Notes under the pieces: generated by a model
The model's input: only the letters and a program-made list of their open reading frames with translations
The model's database searches: none
What the model was told of the DNA's origin: nothing
Position numbers and translations under genes: made by a program
Source: Rhizobium leguminosarum
GTDB lineage: Bacteria; Pseudomonadota; Alphaproteobacteria; Rhizobiales; Rhizobiaceae
Length of the DNA: 64,000 nt
NCBI RefSeq assembly: GCF_001652265.1
Contig: NZ_LWBS01000428.1
Location: 1 to 64,000, forward strand
Direction: 5' to 3'
In this document: in pieces, positions 1-9,194 of the stretch
How the letters are laid out: every line of letters starts with the position of its first letter
Position numbering within the stretch: position 1 is the first letter of the stretch

Positions 1-2
1 AC

Positions 3-365
3 GGCACGGTCGTCGGCGGCGTCCTAGACAGCGGATGTCATAGCGAGTTCACGGTGATCGGTGATGCGGTTAACGTCGCCCAACGCTTGGAATCGTTGGC
101 CAAATCATTCGATGCGCCACTCGTCGTATCGTCAGCGCTGATGGCCCAGCTGCGTAAACCAGTTCCGACCGCCCTTTGGATACCTGAGAGTTCGGTGGGT
201 CTGCCGGGACGTCGGCATCCAATAGACGTGTGGTATTTGCACCGCGAAGCGGGGTTTACTCCCGCCGAGGAAAACACCGGTTACGAGACGGGCGGCGTGC
301 AGACCGCCCTCCATAGATCATCCTTCCAGTCATCGCCCCCCGCGCCCGATGTGTGCACGGGGTAG
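3..365 (+). CDS. Class III adenylate/guanylate cyclase, C-terminal fragment
   Basis: Only the last 120 codons are in the window; the gene starts upstream of base 1. The visible part opens with the end of a class III nucleotidyl cyclase catalytic domain: a Gly-rich stretch followed by EFTVIGDAVNVAQRLESLA, whose Asn and Arg match the conserved NxxxR transition-state residues of this family. These enzymes make cAMP or cGMP from the nucleoside triphosphate. A tail of about 75 residues after the domain shows no recognisable motif. The next large gene (962-2479, opposite strand) carries TolB-like and TPR modules that rhizobia often attach to such cyclases, so the two may be related by domain shuffling (inference). 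The end of this gene overlaps the 3' end of the convergent gene at 281-646. Confidence 0.85.
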   Translation, partial: GTVVGGVLDSGCHSEFTVIGDAVNVAQRLESLAKSFDAPLVVSSALMAQLRKPVPTALWIPESSVGLPGRRHPIDVWYLHREAGFTPAEENTGYETGGVQTALHRSSFQSSPPAPDVCTG

Positions 366-646
366 TCAATACCTCGGACGGACACCTTGGCTGGATCGCC
401 ACATTTAACGAATGCTCGGTGCTTTCCCGGATCGCTGTAACCAGCACCCGCAGCATTTTCCTGCGAAAGCGAGATCAGGACATCGAAATCGTATCCAGCT
501 CGCTCTGCGGTATGGTTGCTTAAAACGCCAAGGCTAACAACGGTGTCATCGTCGAAATGAGCCGTATGAAAAATCAATGGTTCCGCTGCCTTCGCATTGG
601 AAAGTAATGACAGCCCGGCAACAAATGCAGTAAGAAACCAACGCAT
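281..646 (-). CDS. Small exported hypothetical protein
   Basis: A 121-residue protein beginning MRWFLTAFVAGLSLLSNAKA, a clear Sec signal peptide with probable cleavage after the AKA at about residue 20. The mature part of about 100 residues is acidic and polar (it includes HFDDDTVVSLG and SLSQENAAGAGYSDPG) and has two cysteines that could form a periplasmic disulfide. I do not recognise the family. The last 85 bases overlap the convergent cyclase gene, which is tolerable for a convergent pair. The signal peptide and its placement support a real gene; no operon partner is seen. Confidence 0.55.
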   Translation of the reverse strand: MRWFLTAFVAGLSLLSNAKAAEPLIFHTAHFDDDTVVSLGVLSNHTAERAGYDFDVLISLSQENAAGAGYSDPGKHRAFVKCGDPAKVSVRGIDYPVHTSGAGGDDWKDDLWRAVCTPPVS

Positions 647-961
647 TCACCCCTCCCGTGGTTCATGCGAATGCGAGATCATATCACTTCAACGGCCGGG
701 CTGCTATCCATTCTACTGTAGGAGCAGCCATGGCAGTACAACTACGCAAATGCGCTCGACCTGGTCGCATTTGGCTAAGCGAAGCACACCATCCAGTAAG
801 ATCACTATGTGGAAAGTAACCGGTGTCCCACTCCCACATTGTCCTCGCGGCAAGAAGAGCGTTCTTCCGATTGAGCGCAATCGGCCGATGCTTCGTTCTA
901 CGTACCACCGGACGGCCCGGCACCCTCTAATTTCGGGTCGTCTTTGCGCCGCACCAGCGCA
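647..961. other. Intergenic stretch without recognised gene
   Basis: These 315 bases lie between the start of the small exported protein and the 3' end of the winged-helix/TPR gene. A 29-codon frame at 731 has a GGAG four bases upstream of its ATG, but nothing supports it as a gene. I see no hairpin repeat, RNA gene or clear promoter. Confidence 0.4.
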
Positions 962-2479
962 TCACTCGGGGAGACCGGCCTTGCGGTAGCCATCGACGAA
1001 ATGCGCAAGCGTCCGAGCATCGCGGAATGGCTCGGTCGCAGCCCAGTGGCTGGTTGAAAAACGCGGGTTGGCAACAAGGAACAGTTCGACCTCGGCGCGC
1101 GCCTCGTCGAGCCGGCCGAGCTGGGCAAGGCTTGCCGCCAGGAAACGGCGTGAGCTCGTGCGATAGGTCTCGTCGCTGCGCAGCGTCTCGACAGCGGCTT
1201 CGTATTGGCCGGCGGCATATTGCGCCTGCCCGAGCGTCAGATAGTACCAACTTGCCGGAAACGGGTTCAGCCGGAAGGCCTTGGCGATATGCTCGAGGCC
1301 CTCCCCGACCCGCCCGGCCAGGACCGTGATGTCTGATAATGCCGCAAAGGTGTCGGCCTCGTTCGGGTCAAGCTCGATCGCCTTGGCGAATCCCGCATCC
1401 GCCTCGGCAAAGCTGCGCTCATAGGCCAGCAGGTAAGCCAGGACCCAGCGACAGCCGGCGTCGTTGGGGTCGATCGCGACGGCCTTGCGCGCCAGCTCCA
1501 AAGCAAGGCTTCGGGTGGGTTGCGTTGGTCCGGCTGAATGCACCTCTCCCATCCAGTGGTTCATGGCAAGCCAGCGATAGGCCTCGGCATAGTCGGGATC
1601 GAGCGAAATCGCGCGCGTCAGCATCAGATGCGCTTCCCGCGCCGCCTGCGGCGTGTCATCCATCAGCTTGCGCGCCCGCACGCAGAGATCGTAAGCCTCG
1701 AGATTTTTGGGCCGGTTTCGCGGCGGCGGTGCGCGCAGCCGGCCGAGCAGCGCCTCGATGATCTTGGCCGTCACCTCATCCTGAACAACAAAGATATCGT
1801 CCAGGCTGCGATCGAAGCGTTCCGCCCATAGATGATCGCCACTTGCCGCATCGACCAGCTGAGCGTTGATGCGCACGCGCGCCTCGACGCGTCTTGCGCT
1901 GCCCTGCAGCAGGTAGCGCACGCCGAGTTCCTCGGCGATCTCGCGTACATCCCTCGCCTTCCCCTTGTAGGCGAAGGCCGAGTTGCGGGCGATCACGAAC
2001 AGGCCCGGCATCCTGGAAAGGTCGGTGATCAGGTCTTCGGTCAGCCCGTCCGCGAAGGATTCCTGCTCGGGATCGTTGCTGATATTCACGAAGGGCAGCA
2101 CTGCTATCGATGGTTTGTCAGGCAGCGGCAAAGCTTTTCGCCTCACGCCGCCAAGCTGGTTGATGGCCCCTGTGAAGCGGTAGCCGACGCGCGGCACCGT
2201 GGAGATCCATTCGCCGCCGTCGCCGGCCGGACCGAGCAGCTTGCGCAGCTGCGCGATCTGGACGGTGAGGTTGCCTTCCTCGACCGCCCTGCCCGGCCAC
2301 GCCGCATCCATCAACTCGGCCTTGCCAAGGATTTCGCCGGGCCGCCCGACGAGTGCGGCAAGCAGCTTTACCCCGCGGTGGCCAACGGCAACGGGATCGT
2401 CGTTCCGAAGAAGCGTTCCCGCAGCCGGATCAAGCACAAATGGTCCAAAGGCAAAACGCGATCCCTGCATGAGGTGCAT
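962..2479 (-). CDS. Winged-helix (OmpR/CadC-type) regulator with TolB-like and TPR domains
   Basis: A protein of 505 residues. Residues 8-105 form an OmpR/PhoB-type winged helix (FGPFVLDPAAGTLLRND at the start, STVPRVGYRF at the wing end). Residues about 120-250 are a TolB/FlgO-like domain (SIAVLPFVNISNDPEQESFADG). Residues about 255-490 are TPR-like helical repeats (LARKAVAIDPNDAG, AKAIELDPNEADTFAALS). No response-regulator receiver domain and no membrane segment are visible, so the input signal is unknown. In rhizobia the same TolB+TPR module is often fused to class III cyclase domains, and a cyclase gene ends 600 bases away. The likely role is transcriptional control through protein-protein contacts (inference). 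It is transcribed alone, and the 159 bases upstream show no obvious operator. Confidence 0.85.
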   Translation of the reverse strand: MHLMQGSRFAFGPFVLDPAAGTLLRNDDPVAVGHRGVKLLAALVGRPGEILGKAELMDAAWPGRAVEEGNLTVQIAQLRKLLGPAGDGGEWISTVPRVGYRFTGAINQLGGVRRKALPLPDKPSIAVLPFVNISNDPEQESFADGLTEDLITDLSRMPGLFVIARNSAFAYKGKARDVREIAEELGVRYLLQGSARRVEARVRINAQLVDAASGDHLWAERFDRSLDDIFVVQDEVTAKIIEALLGRLRAPPPRNRPKNLEAYDLCVRARKLMDDTPQAAREAHLMLTRAISLDPDYAEAYRWLAMNHWMGEVHSAGPTQPTRSLALELARKAVAIDPNDAGCRWVLAYLLAYERSFAEADAGFAKAIELDPNEADTFAALSDITVLAGRVGEGLEHIAKAFRLNPFPASWYYLTLGQAQYAAGQYEAAVETLRSDETYRTSSRRFLAASLAQLGRLDEARAEVELFLVANPRFSTSHWAATEPFRDARTLAHFVDGYRKAGLPE

Positions 2480-2638
2480 CCTAGAGTCTTTAAAGCTTGG
2501 ATGGAACTGTTCGTCCGCTTAGGCCGCGTGGCATCGAGGGGTGGCTACTGGCCGGGACGGAGCCTCGTCTGGGCAAGGTCGCCTAGAAGCGAAAACGCAT
2601 CGCATCATGCACTGCTTGCTGCCAGAGGAAGCAGGGTT

Positions 2639-3550
2639 TCAATCTTGCCGGACGATGGCGCCGACTGCATTGACGAGAATGCGCGCGGCGGTCAGGGCCG
2701 ACAGCCCGTCTATGTCGGCGGGAGGATAGAGCTCGACAAGGTCGAATCCCACGATCCTCGCCCGCCTGCCGAGGCCAGCGATCAGGTCGATCACCTCAGT
2801 GTAGGTGAGGCCGCCAGGAGTACGCGCCGCCACGCCCGGCATGATGCTGGGATCGATGCTGTCGCAATCGAGGGTGACGACGACCTGGGCTCTTTCCGGA
2901 ATATGCTGGAGGGCAGCTTTGACGCCCTCGGCGTGAACCTTGCGAGCGGTCACGAAGCGGCTACCATAGTGCCGAGCCGCCTCGATGTCGGTGGCGCGCG
3001 CGCTGCCGACACCACGAAGACCGACTTGCACCATGCCGGCGACATGCGGCATCTTGCTCGCCCGACGCATCGGACTTGAATAGCCGTAGCGCTCGCCATG
3101 CACCTCGTCGCGCCAGTCGATATGGGCGTCGATCTGCAGGACCCAGACCGGCCCTTGATCCGCAAAGCCAGCGAGGAAGGGAAAGGTCACGGAACAGTCG
3201 CCGCCGAGCAGGATCGGGATAGCCGGCAATTCCAGCACCTCGCGCGTCTTCGCCTCGATCCGGGCCCGGTTGCCGGCATTATCATGCATGGTGGTCTGGA
3301 TGTCGCCGGCGTCGATGCATGAGACCGGCCCGCCGTCGAACAGCGGCCCTCCGAGATCGAAATCCCAGTGCTCGACGAGCGGGGCATCGTCCTGGCTCGC
3401 AGCGCGGATCGCATGAGCAGCCAGGACGTAGCCGCTGCTGTCCTTGCCGGGATAGGTGCTGCCGTGAGCGGCTGCGAAGATCACCGCACTGGGCAAACGT
3501 CCATCGGCAAGGTGATCGGGAAGGCCGAGAAAGGAAGGTGAAGCGGGCAT
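2639..3550 (-). CDS. Agmatinase/arginase-family ureohydrolase with Cys for a metal His
   Basis: A 303-residue ureohydrolase, an enzyme class that hydrolyses a guanidino group to urea with a binuclear Mn centre. Metal motifs are DAHID (D141, H143, D145) and TLDCDSIDP (D228, D230). The first-metal motif reads GGDCS instead of the usual GGDHS, so residue 119 is Cys (codon 3194-3196). The frame stays open upstream to 3739, but the added 63 residues are basic and unlike the family; the chosen ATG at 3550 has AGGA about 9 bases upstream and gives normal family length. It is divergent from an MFS transporter gene (3766), suggesting a linked uptake or export role (inference). The substrate cannot be fixed from sequence: agmatine, guanidinobutyrate and other guanidino compounds are all possible. 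Confidence 0.85.
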   Translation of the reverse strand: MPASPSFLGLPDHLADGRLPSAVIFAAAHGSTYPGKDSSGYVLAAHAIRAASQDDAPLVEHWDFDLGGPLFDGGPVSCIDAGDIQTTMHDNAGNRARIEAKTREVLELPAIPILLGGDCSVTFPFLAGFADQGPVWVLQIDAHIDWRDEVHGERYGYSSPMRRASKMPHVAGMVQVGLRGVGSARATDIEAARHYGSRFVTARKVHAEGVKAALQHIPERAQVVVTLDCDSIDPSIMPGVAARTPGGLTYTEVIDLIAGLGRRARIVGFDLVELYPPADIDGLSALTAARILVNAVGAIVRQD

Positions 3551-3765
3551 TCCAGATGGTCCTGATGATGTCCGGTGGAATTTTCGTGGTGATGGCTTGC
3601 GGTCGGGGCAAATTTTGATGCTGACCTGTTTAGTCCCTTTGGACGTTTTTGAGAACTTTTTGGAAAAACTTAAGTACGACGCTCCCCGCCTCCTGCAGAA
3701 TTCATCCTCCTTGACGTTGAGGCTTACCCGGACCTTCAACCATACGGTCGGACGAGGACATCTGC

Positions 3766-4932
3766 ATGACTGCCGAAAGCATCACATCACCGCGCGTGGA
3801 TCGGATCCCCTGGGCAGCAATGGCGGGTATCATCGCGACCGTCACGGTGTTCGCCGTGGCACAGGGGCTGACCTATCCGCTGCTGAGTTTTATCCTAGAG
3901 CGGCAGGGAACGACATCGGGCCTGATCGGCTTGTCGGCGGCGATGACGCCGCTGGGTTTCATTATATCAGCGTCGTTCATTCCGGTGCTTTCGCGGCGTG
4001 TCGGCGGAGGGCGGCTTGCGATCCTGTGTTCGATCCTGGCCGCCCTCACCCTGTTTGCAATTGCCTGGATGCAGGACGTATGGGCCTGGATGCTGCTGCG
4101 CTTCCTGCTCGGCTTCTTCGCCAATCCGCTTTACGTGATCAGCGAGACCTGGCTGATCTCGCTCACGCCGGCGTCACGCCGGGGCCGTATCATGGGCCTC
4201 TATTCATCGATCGTTTCGGGTGGGTTCGCCATCGGCCCACTGTCGCTTGGCCTTACCGGCGCCGAGGGTTGGCCGCCCTTCATGATTGGTATGACGGCCT
4301 TCCTTTTCTGCGGCCTGATCGTGCTTGCCGTCGCCCCTCGTCTGCCCGGCATGCCTGATGAAGGCGAGGCAACATCGGTCGGCAGTTTCTTCCCACTGGC
4401 GCCGCTGCTGTTGTTGGCGGTTTTCACGGCTGCCGCCTTCGAGCAGATCCTGCTTTCCCTATTCGCGGTCTATGGCGCAGCGCTCGGCAGCGCCGAAGAG
4501 CACATCGCCTCGCTCATCACCTGCTTCATCGCCGGCAATGCCGTGCTGCAGATTTTGCTCGGGCGCATCGCCGAACGGCTCGGCTCGACGCGGACGATGT
4601 TATTCTGCGTCTTGGCTTGCCTGGCCTGTTGCCTGCTGCTGCCGCCGGTCTTCACCACGTGGCTTATCTGGCCGCTGGTTTTCGTCTGGGGCGGGGTCTC
4701 GTTTGGGATCTACACCCTGTCGCTGATTCAGCTCGGCGAGCGTTTCACCGGTCAAGCCCTAATCGCCGGTAACGCGGCCTTCGCCTTGGTATGGGGCATC
4801 GGCGGCATCGTCGGCTCGCCCGCGACAGGACTGGCGATGCAACTGATCGGACATCAGGGTTTGCCATTGTCCCTTGGCCTGCTCAGCTGCATGCTGGCGG
4901 TGTTTCTGACGGTTAGGAAATGGCGGGGCTGA
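3766..4932 (+). CDS. Major facilitator superfamily transporter
   Basis: A protein of 388 residues with about 12 predicted membrane helices and the MFS loop 2-3 region (SRRVGGGRLAIL). The RGRIMGLYSS segment after helix 4-5 recalls YcaD/DHA-type efflux permeases. The ATG follows GAGG at about 8 bases. It is divergent from the ureohydrolase gene, and a MarR-GNAT pair follows downstream on the same strand. It probably sits in the inner membrane and moves a small molecule by proton antiport; the substrate is unknown. Nothing is truncated. Confidence 0.88.
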   Translation: MTAESITSPRVDRIPWAAMAGIIATVTVFAVAQGLTYPLLSFILERQGTTSGLIGLSAAMTPLGFIISASFIPVLSRRVGGGRLAILCSILAALTLFAIAWMQDVWAWMLLRFLLGFFANPLYVISETWLISLTPASRRGRIMGLYSSIVSGGFAIGPLSLGLTGAEGWPPFMIGMTAFLFCGLIVLAVAPRLPGMPDEGEATSVGSFFPLAPLLLLAVFTAAAFEQILLSLFAVYGAALGSAEEHIASLITCFIAGNAVLQILLGRIAERLGSTRTMLFCVLACLACCLLLPPVFTTWLIWPLVFVWGGVSFGIYTLSLIQLGERFTGQALIAGNAAFALVWGIGGIVGSPATGLAMQLIGHQGLPLSLGLLSCMLAVFLTVRKWRG

Positions 4933-5005
4933 TCGAGACATTTGCTCGTGCCGCCCTTCCCCTGACCTCATCTGCCGACCACCTTTGAAGAATTGCCATT
5001 TAATC

Positions 5006-5023
5006 TATAACACGTTATATAAC
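5006..5023. promoter_or_regulatory. Palindromic MarR-type operator
   Basis: TATAAC-AC-GTTATA (5006-5019) is a perfect inverted repeat with a 2-base centre. It overlaps a second palindrome, GTTATATAAC (5014-5023). The pair lies 25-42 bases before the marR-like ATG at 5048, where MarR proteins usually bind to repress their own promoter. The site is seen in the sequence; its regulator is inferred. Confidence 0.65.
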
Positions 5024-5047
5024 ATCCAATACAAATGAGGAGTCGGC

Positions 5048-5539
5048 ATGGTCGAGGATGTGGTCCGGACGCTGGGATTTCTGTGCATGGGCAGCCGGCT
5101 GCGGCGCATCGGAGAGAGGCTGCAGGCCGATACGCAGCAGGTCATCGACGAGGCCGGTCTCAGCATCCAGGCGGGTCAATATCCATTCCTTGCGGCGATC
5201 GACCGGGCCGGACCGCTGACGATCGGCGAGCTCGCGCAGGCGGTGGGCATCACCCAGCCCGGCGCAACGCGGACCACCGGCCAGCTTCTCGAACTCGGTT
5301 ACGTCGACATGCAGCCGGCACCGGATGATCAGCGTCGCAGACTGGTCTCGCTGACCGACAAGGGACAGGACCTCATCGATCATTCAAAGAAGGTGATCTG
5401 GCCGCGCATCGCCGCCGCCGTTGCCGATCTCTGCGGCGATCTCGACGGACCGATCCTCGAACAGCTGGCCGCCATCGAAGATGGGCTTGCGGCGGCGCCG
5501 CTTGCGCGCCGCAGCCCTGCCAAGGAGGAAACACCATGA
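5048..5539 (+). CDS. MarR-family transcriptional regulator
   Basis: A 163-residue winged-helix regulator. The DNA-binding segment is LTIGELAQAVGITQPGATRT (about residues 58-77), followed by the wing with DDQRRRLVSLTDKG. Dimerisation helices lie at both ends, as usual in MarR proteins. GAGG 8 bases before the ATG supports the start. The stop overlaps the ATG of the GNAT gene by ATGA, so the two are translationally coupled. A palindrome just upstream (5006-5023) is a good candidate autoregulatory operator. The likely role is ligand-responsive repression of this two-gene operon (inference). Confidence 0.9.
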   Translation: MVEDVVRTLGFLCMGSRLRRIGERLQADTQQVIDEAGLSIQAGQYPFLAAIDRAGPLTIGELAQAVGITQPGATRTTGQLLELGYVDMQPAPDDQRRRLVSLTDKGQDLIDHSKKVIWPRIAAAVADLCGDLDGPILEQLAAIEDGLAAAPLARRSPAKEETP

Positions 5540-6216
5540 AACATATCCTCGACCGGCCGATCTGGAGCGCATTGGAGACCGCGCATGCCGATCTTGCCGA
5601 AGGCGGCAAGTCCGCGCGGCGATACCCAGTCTCCGTCGTCCCCTTCGCGGCGTCCGCCGACGACACGCCGGAGAGCCTCGACGCCCTGGAGAACCTGCCT
5701 TCGCAGGCGGAGAGCATGATCCTCGTCGAATCAGGTCCGATCGCCATTCCACCGGGTCTTGCCATTGTCACGGAAGCATCGCTGGTCCAGATGGTAGCCG
5801 AGCGGCCCCATGAGAGGCTTTCGGATTCCCGCATCCAGCCGCTCACCGAGGCCGATGCCGCCGACATGCTGGCATTGGCGACACTGACCAAACCCGGGCC
5901 GTTCACGTTGCGAGCCCAGAGCCTCGGCAGCTTCTGGGGGATCAAGAGTGAAGGCCACCTGGTGGCGATGGCCGGGCAGCGGATGCGGCAAACAGGCTTC
6001 ATCGAGCTCAGCGGCCTTTGCACCCATCCCGATTTCCAGGGACGCGGCCTCGGCACCCTGCTCTTCCGTTTCGTTGCCGGCGAGATCGCATCCACCGGCG
6101 ACACGGCCTATCTGCATGCCTATGCGGCGAACACATCCGCCATTTCGCTTTACAAGACACACGGCTTCGCGCTTCGGTCGGAGATGAACATGCGCGTGGT
6201 CAAACGCCGGTCCTGA
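5536..6216 (+). CDS. GNAT-family N-acetyltransferase (FR47-like)
   Basis: A protein of 226 residues whose C-terminal half is a GNAT fold. The acetyl-CoA pyrophosphate loop is HPDFQGRGLGTLL (about residues 163-175), and a typical final segment NTSAISLYKTHGFALRSE follows. The N-terminal 90 residues resemble FR47-like proteins. It is coupled to the upstream MarR gene by a 4-base overlap, so it is probably induced when MarR releases its operator, perhaps to acetylate a toxic small molecule (inference). The gene ends 14 bases from the convergent M16 protease gene. Confidence 0.85.
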   Translation: MKHILDRPIWSALETAHADLAEGGKSARRYPVSVVPFAASADDTPESLDALENLPSQAESMILVESGPIAIPPGLAIVTEASLVQMVAERPHERLSDSRIQPLTEADAADMLALATLTKPGPFTLRAQSLGSFWGIKSEGHLVAMAGQRMRQTGFIELSGLCTHPDFQGRGLGTLLFRFVAGEIASTGDTAYLHAYAANTSAISLYKTHGFALRSEMNMRVVKRRS

Positions 6217-6230
6217 GCGGTGCTCACCAC

Positions 6231-9077
6231 CTATCGTACCGCCACCGGCAGCACTTCGAATTTCCAGAATTTTTCGGGGCTGAAATAGGCCGTGGCAAAC
6301 GCGCGGATATCCCCGGCGGTGACCTTGCCGTAGCCGCTGAGACTATCGCGTATCCGGTCCAAACGACGCGAGTCCTCTTGGGCGTGGTGCAGGTATGCGA
6401 TCCAATATTCGTTGCTCTGCTGCTGATGCTTCAATGTCTCGATGATGGGTTCCCGGGCGCGCGCGAGCTCGTCTTCGGAAACGTCATGCGACCGCAGATC
6501 ATTGGCGGTCTCGTCGACAAGTGCATAGAAGCGCGCAACCTTTGCCGGATCGGTCTCGACGTAGAAATATGCGTAGCCGTAGCCGGGAACTTCCCTTGAA
6601 AGTTCAACATCGCCCTGCAGGGCATAGCTTGCTCCCTCTGCAATGCGAAACTGGTCGATCAACCTGTTTTGGAAAATCTGGGTGGCAATATTGGCGGTGA
6701 AGGACCGCGGCAGATCGGAGAGCAAATCGCCGATGGAGGCCCCTACGGCGGCAGCGGCATTATCGGCCCTACCGCTATGGGTCTGCAAAACGGATTTCTC
6801 GGTCGTTGCCGGAAAATGCACGTCGTCCCGATCGTTGCTCGACGCCGTCTCCGGGCGCGGCGGCAAAGCGCCAAAGGTTTCAGCCGTCAGCCGGATTACG
6901 TCGTCCACGGTTACGTCGCCGACGATGGTGATGTCGATCGGGCCATTGGAAACCATGGGCCGGAACAGCGCCTCGAATTCGTCTGGCTTGGCGGCGGACA
7001 ACTGCGCGCGATCGGGGAAGGTCCAGCGCGGGTCGCCGGAATGCACGAGACCTGCGAAATCGCGGCTGAAAACGCCGCCGGGCGACGCGTCATACTGATC
7101 GAGGCCGCTCAAATAGGCCTGCTGCACACGCTTGAACGCCTCGGGGCGATAGGCGGGATCGAAGGTGTATGCGCTCATCAGCTGCAGCTGCGTCGCAAGA
7201 TCTTCAGTTCGTGTACGACCGTCGAACCTGAAGGAACTGTCGCCGACCGAGAAGTCGACGCCGACAATGTTGGCCGTCAGCGCTTTCTGTATATCCTGGT
7301 AATCCATGGCCTTTACGCCAGACAGCACGACGGCCGGAGATGCCCAGATCGCGGCGGAACGGTCGTGCGGCAGGTCCAGCCGACCGCGGCCGATATCTTC
7401 GCGCACCAGCACTTCGTTGGCACGCAGCCTGGTTGGCTTGACGGTAAGCCGTATGCCGTTGGAAAAGCGCACCATGGTCAAGCCGAGATCTTCAACCGCA
7501 CGGCGTTCGACCACAGCGCCCGGTTCGCCGAAATGGGTGTAGGGCCAGGCGACGTCAGTTGCACCGGATGGTGCCGAGACGGCAATGGCATTTGAAGCGT
7601 CATAGACTTGCCGAACCGTGTCGGCTCCGCCCTCAGGTGATTGGTCCGCCTGTAGCACGACCTGCGGACCGTTGCCGGAGAAAGCACGCTGCAAGGCCCG
7701 ATTGACCTCGTCCGCCTTGACGCCGTTCGTCATCGTCTCGAACATCGAGAGGTCTTCGGCGGGCGAGGTGAAGACTTGGTCGTCATCGACGCTGCGAGCC
7801 AGCATGGAAGCAATGTCGGTGGTCATCCGCGTCGCGGCTCCGGCCGCAGCAGCCTGCAGGGCCGAGCGATATTCGCGGATTTCGCGATCGATCTCCGCCT
7901 GCGCAACGCCGAACTCCTGGATCCGGCGCTGTTCCTGGTCAATGGCCGTGAGCGCCGCCTGCCATTTGTCCGGCTCCGAATTCGCCGCGATCAGGACGAC
8001 ATGGGCGGAATCGAGGAGATCCTGGGAGCCGACGTCCGCACTGATGAAAGGGGCATCCGCCTTGCTGGCGATGGCGCTCACCCGACGTTTGAGCACCAGA
8101 AAACCGAGATCCTCAATAAGCCCAGCGCGGCGCTTGGCGAAGGTGTCAGGCGCGGCGTCATAGGGACGCGTCCAGGCGATCTGTATGCTGGTCATGCCGC
8201 CGGGAACGACGATGACCTCGGCGCCTTCGCTCTTCGTCACAAGCGCGCCGAGATCCGCTTTTGTCGGCGCCGGACCCACGGCCTTCCAGTCGCCGAAGCG
8301 CTGCCGGATTTCGACTTCCATGGCGGCGGGGTCGATATCGCCCACCACTATCAGCGTTGCCCGATCGGGTCGGTAATTGGCCCGGTAATAATCACGGACG
8401 AGGTCCACGGGCGCATTGCTGATGATGTCGGCTTTACCGATCGGCGCGCGCATGGTCGCGCGCTGGCCGGCGAGCAGCGAATTCATGATTCCGAGTGACG
8501 CGCGATATTGCGGCATGTCGCGCAGCCGCTCCTCCGACAGGATGACGCCGCGTTCGCGATCAAAGGCGCTGGCATCGAGGGTCAGCTCGCTCGCCGTCTC
8601 TCGCATCAGCATCAGGCCAGTCGAAATTGTGTCTGCATCGACCTCGGGCAGATCGAGTGCATAGACGGTCTCGTCATAAGAGGTATGAGCGTTGGTGTCC
8701 GGTCCAAAGGCCAAGCCCTTGCGCTGCAAGATACGGATCATCTCCCCTTCGGCGACATGTGTCGAACCCTTGAAGGCCATGTGCTCGAGAACATGCGCCA
8801 GACCCTGCTGGTTGTCGTTTTCATCGAGCGAACCGGAGCCAATGCGAAAGCGGATCGCTGCCTGTCCGGGCGGCGTGACATTGCGCATGATCGCAAACCG
8901 CATACCGTTGGCGAGCGTGCCAAAATGTACATCGGACTCGGCTTGGATATCGCTTTGCGTTTGTGGCCAAGACACGGACGGGCCGTCCGCATAAGCTGGC
9001 GACGTGAAGTTTGCGACAAGCGAGACCGCCGCAAGAAACAACCACGCCGTGGAGCATTCCATTTTCTTGTGAGACAT
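6231..9077 (-). CDS. M16-family zinc metallopeptidase (two-domain)
   Basis: About 948 residues, with two tandem M16 domains as in pitrilysin-type or PqqL-like proteases. The first domain carries the inverted zinc motif HVLEH, followed by AFKGST and, about 75 residues later, the metal-binding Glu region RGVILSEERL. The second domain lacks the motif, as is usual. The N-terminus has a hydrophobic stretch ending near SPAYA, a probable signal peptide, so the enzyme is likely periplasmic. I chose the ATG at 9077 because it leaves a normal signal peptide; the frame is open to an ATG at 9152 and another ATG lies at 9062, and none has a strong ribosome site. It is transcribed alone, divergent from the LacI gene. 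Confidence 0.85.
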   Translation of the reverse strand: MSHKKMECSTAWLFLAAVSLVANFTSPAYADGPSVSWPQTQSDIQAESDVHFGTLANGMRFAIMRNVTPPGQAAIRFRIGSGSLDENDNQQGLAHVLEHMAFKGSTHVAEGEMIRILQRKGLAFGPDTNAHTSYDETVYALDLPEVDADTISTGLMLMRETASELTLDASAFDRERGVILSEERLRDMPQYRASLGIMNSLLAGQRATMRAPIGKADIISNAPVDLVRDYYRANYRPDRATLIVVGDIDPAAMEVEIRQRFGDWKAVGPAPTKADLGALVTKSEGAEVIVVPGGMTSIQIAWTRPYDAAPDTFAKRRAGLIEDLGFLVLKRRVSAIASKADAPFISADVGSQDLLDSAHVVLIAANSEPDKWQAALTAIDQEQRRIQEFGVAQAEIDREIREYRSALQAAAAGAATRMTTDIASMLARSVDDDQVFTSPAEDLSMFETMTNGVKADEVNRALQRAFSGNGPQVVLQADQSPEGGADTVRQVYDASNAIAVSAPSGATDVAWPYTHFGEPGAVVERRAVEDLGLTMVRFSNGIRLTVKPTRLRANEVLVREDIGRGRLDLPHDRSAAIWASPAVVLSGVKAMDYQDIQKALTANIVGVDFSVGDSSFRFDGRTRTEDLATQLQLMSAYTFDPAYRPEAFKRVQQAYLSGLDQYDASPGGVFSRDFAGLVHSGDPRWTFPDRAQLSAAKPDEFEALFRPMVSNGPIDITIVGDVTVDDVIRLTAETFGALPPRPETASSNDRDDVHFPATTEKSVLQTHSGRADNAAAAVGASIGDLLSDLPRSFTANIATQIFQNRLIDQFRIAEGASYALQGDVELSREVPGYGYAYFYVETDPAKVARFYALVDETANDLRSHDVSEDELARAREPIIETLKHQQQSNEYWIAYLHHAQEDSRRLDRIRDSLSGYGKVTAGDIRAFATAYFSPEKFWKFEVLPVAVR

Positions 9078-9194
9078 GCTTGTCCAGGTGATGAGAATGA
9101 AGAGGGCAGATGGCGTCAATCCGACTATTCCACAGGTTGCATTTCCCAGCAACGTCCATGTTTGTAATGAACAAGAAGTAGATAACTCTGCCTA

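Noticed and set aside
731..820. A 29-codon frame with GGAG before its ATG
   Set aside because: Too short, product without pattern, no promoter or terminator. Possible but unsupported.
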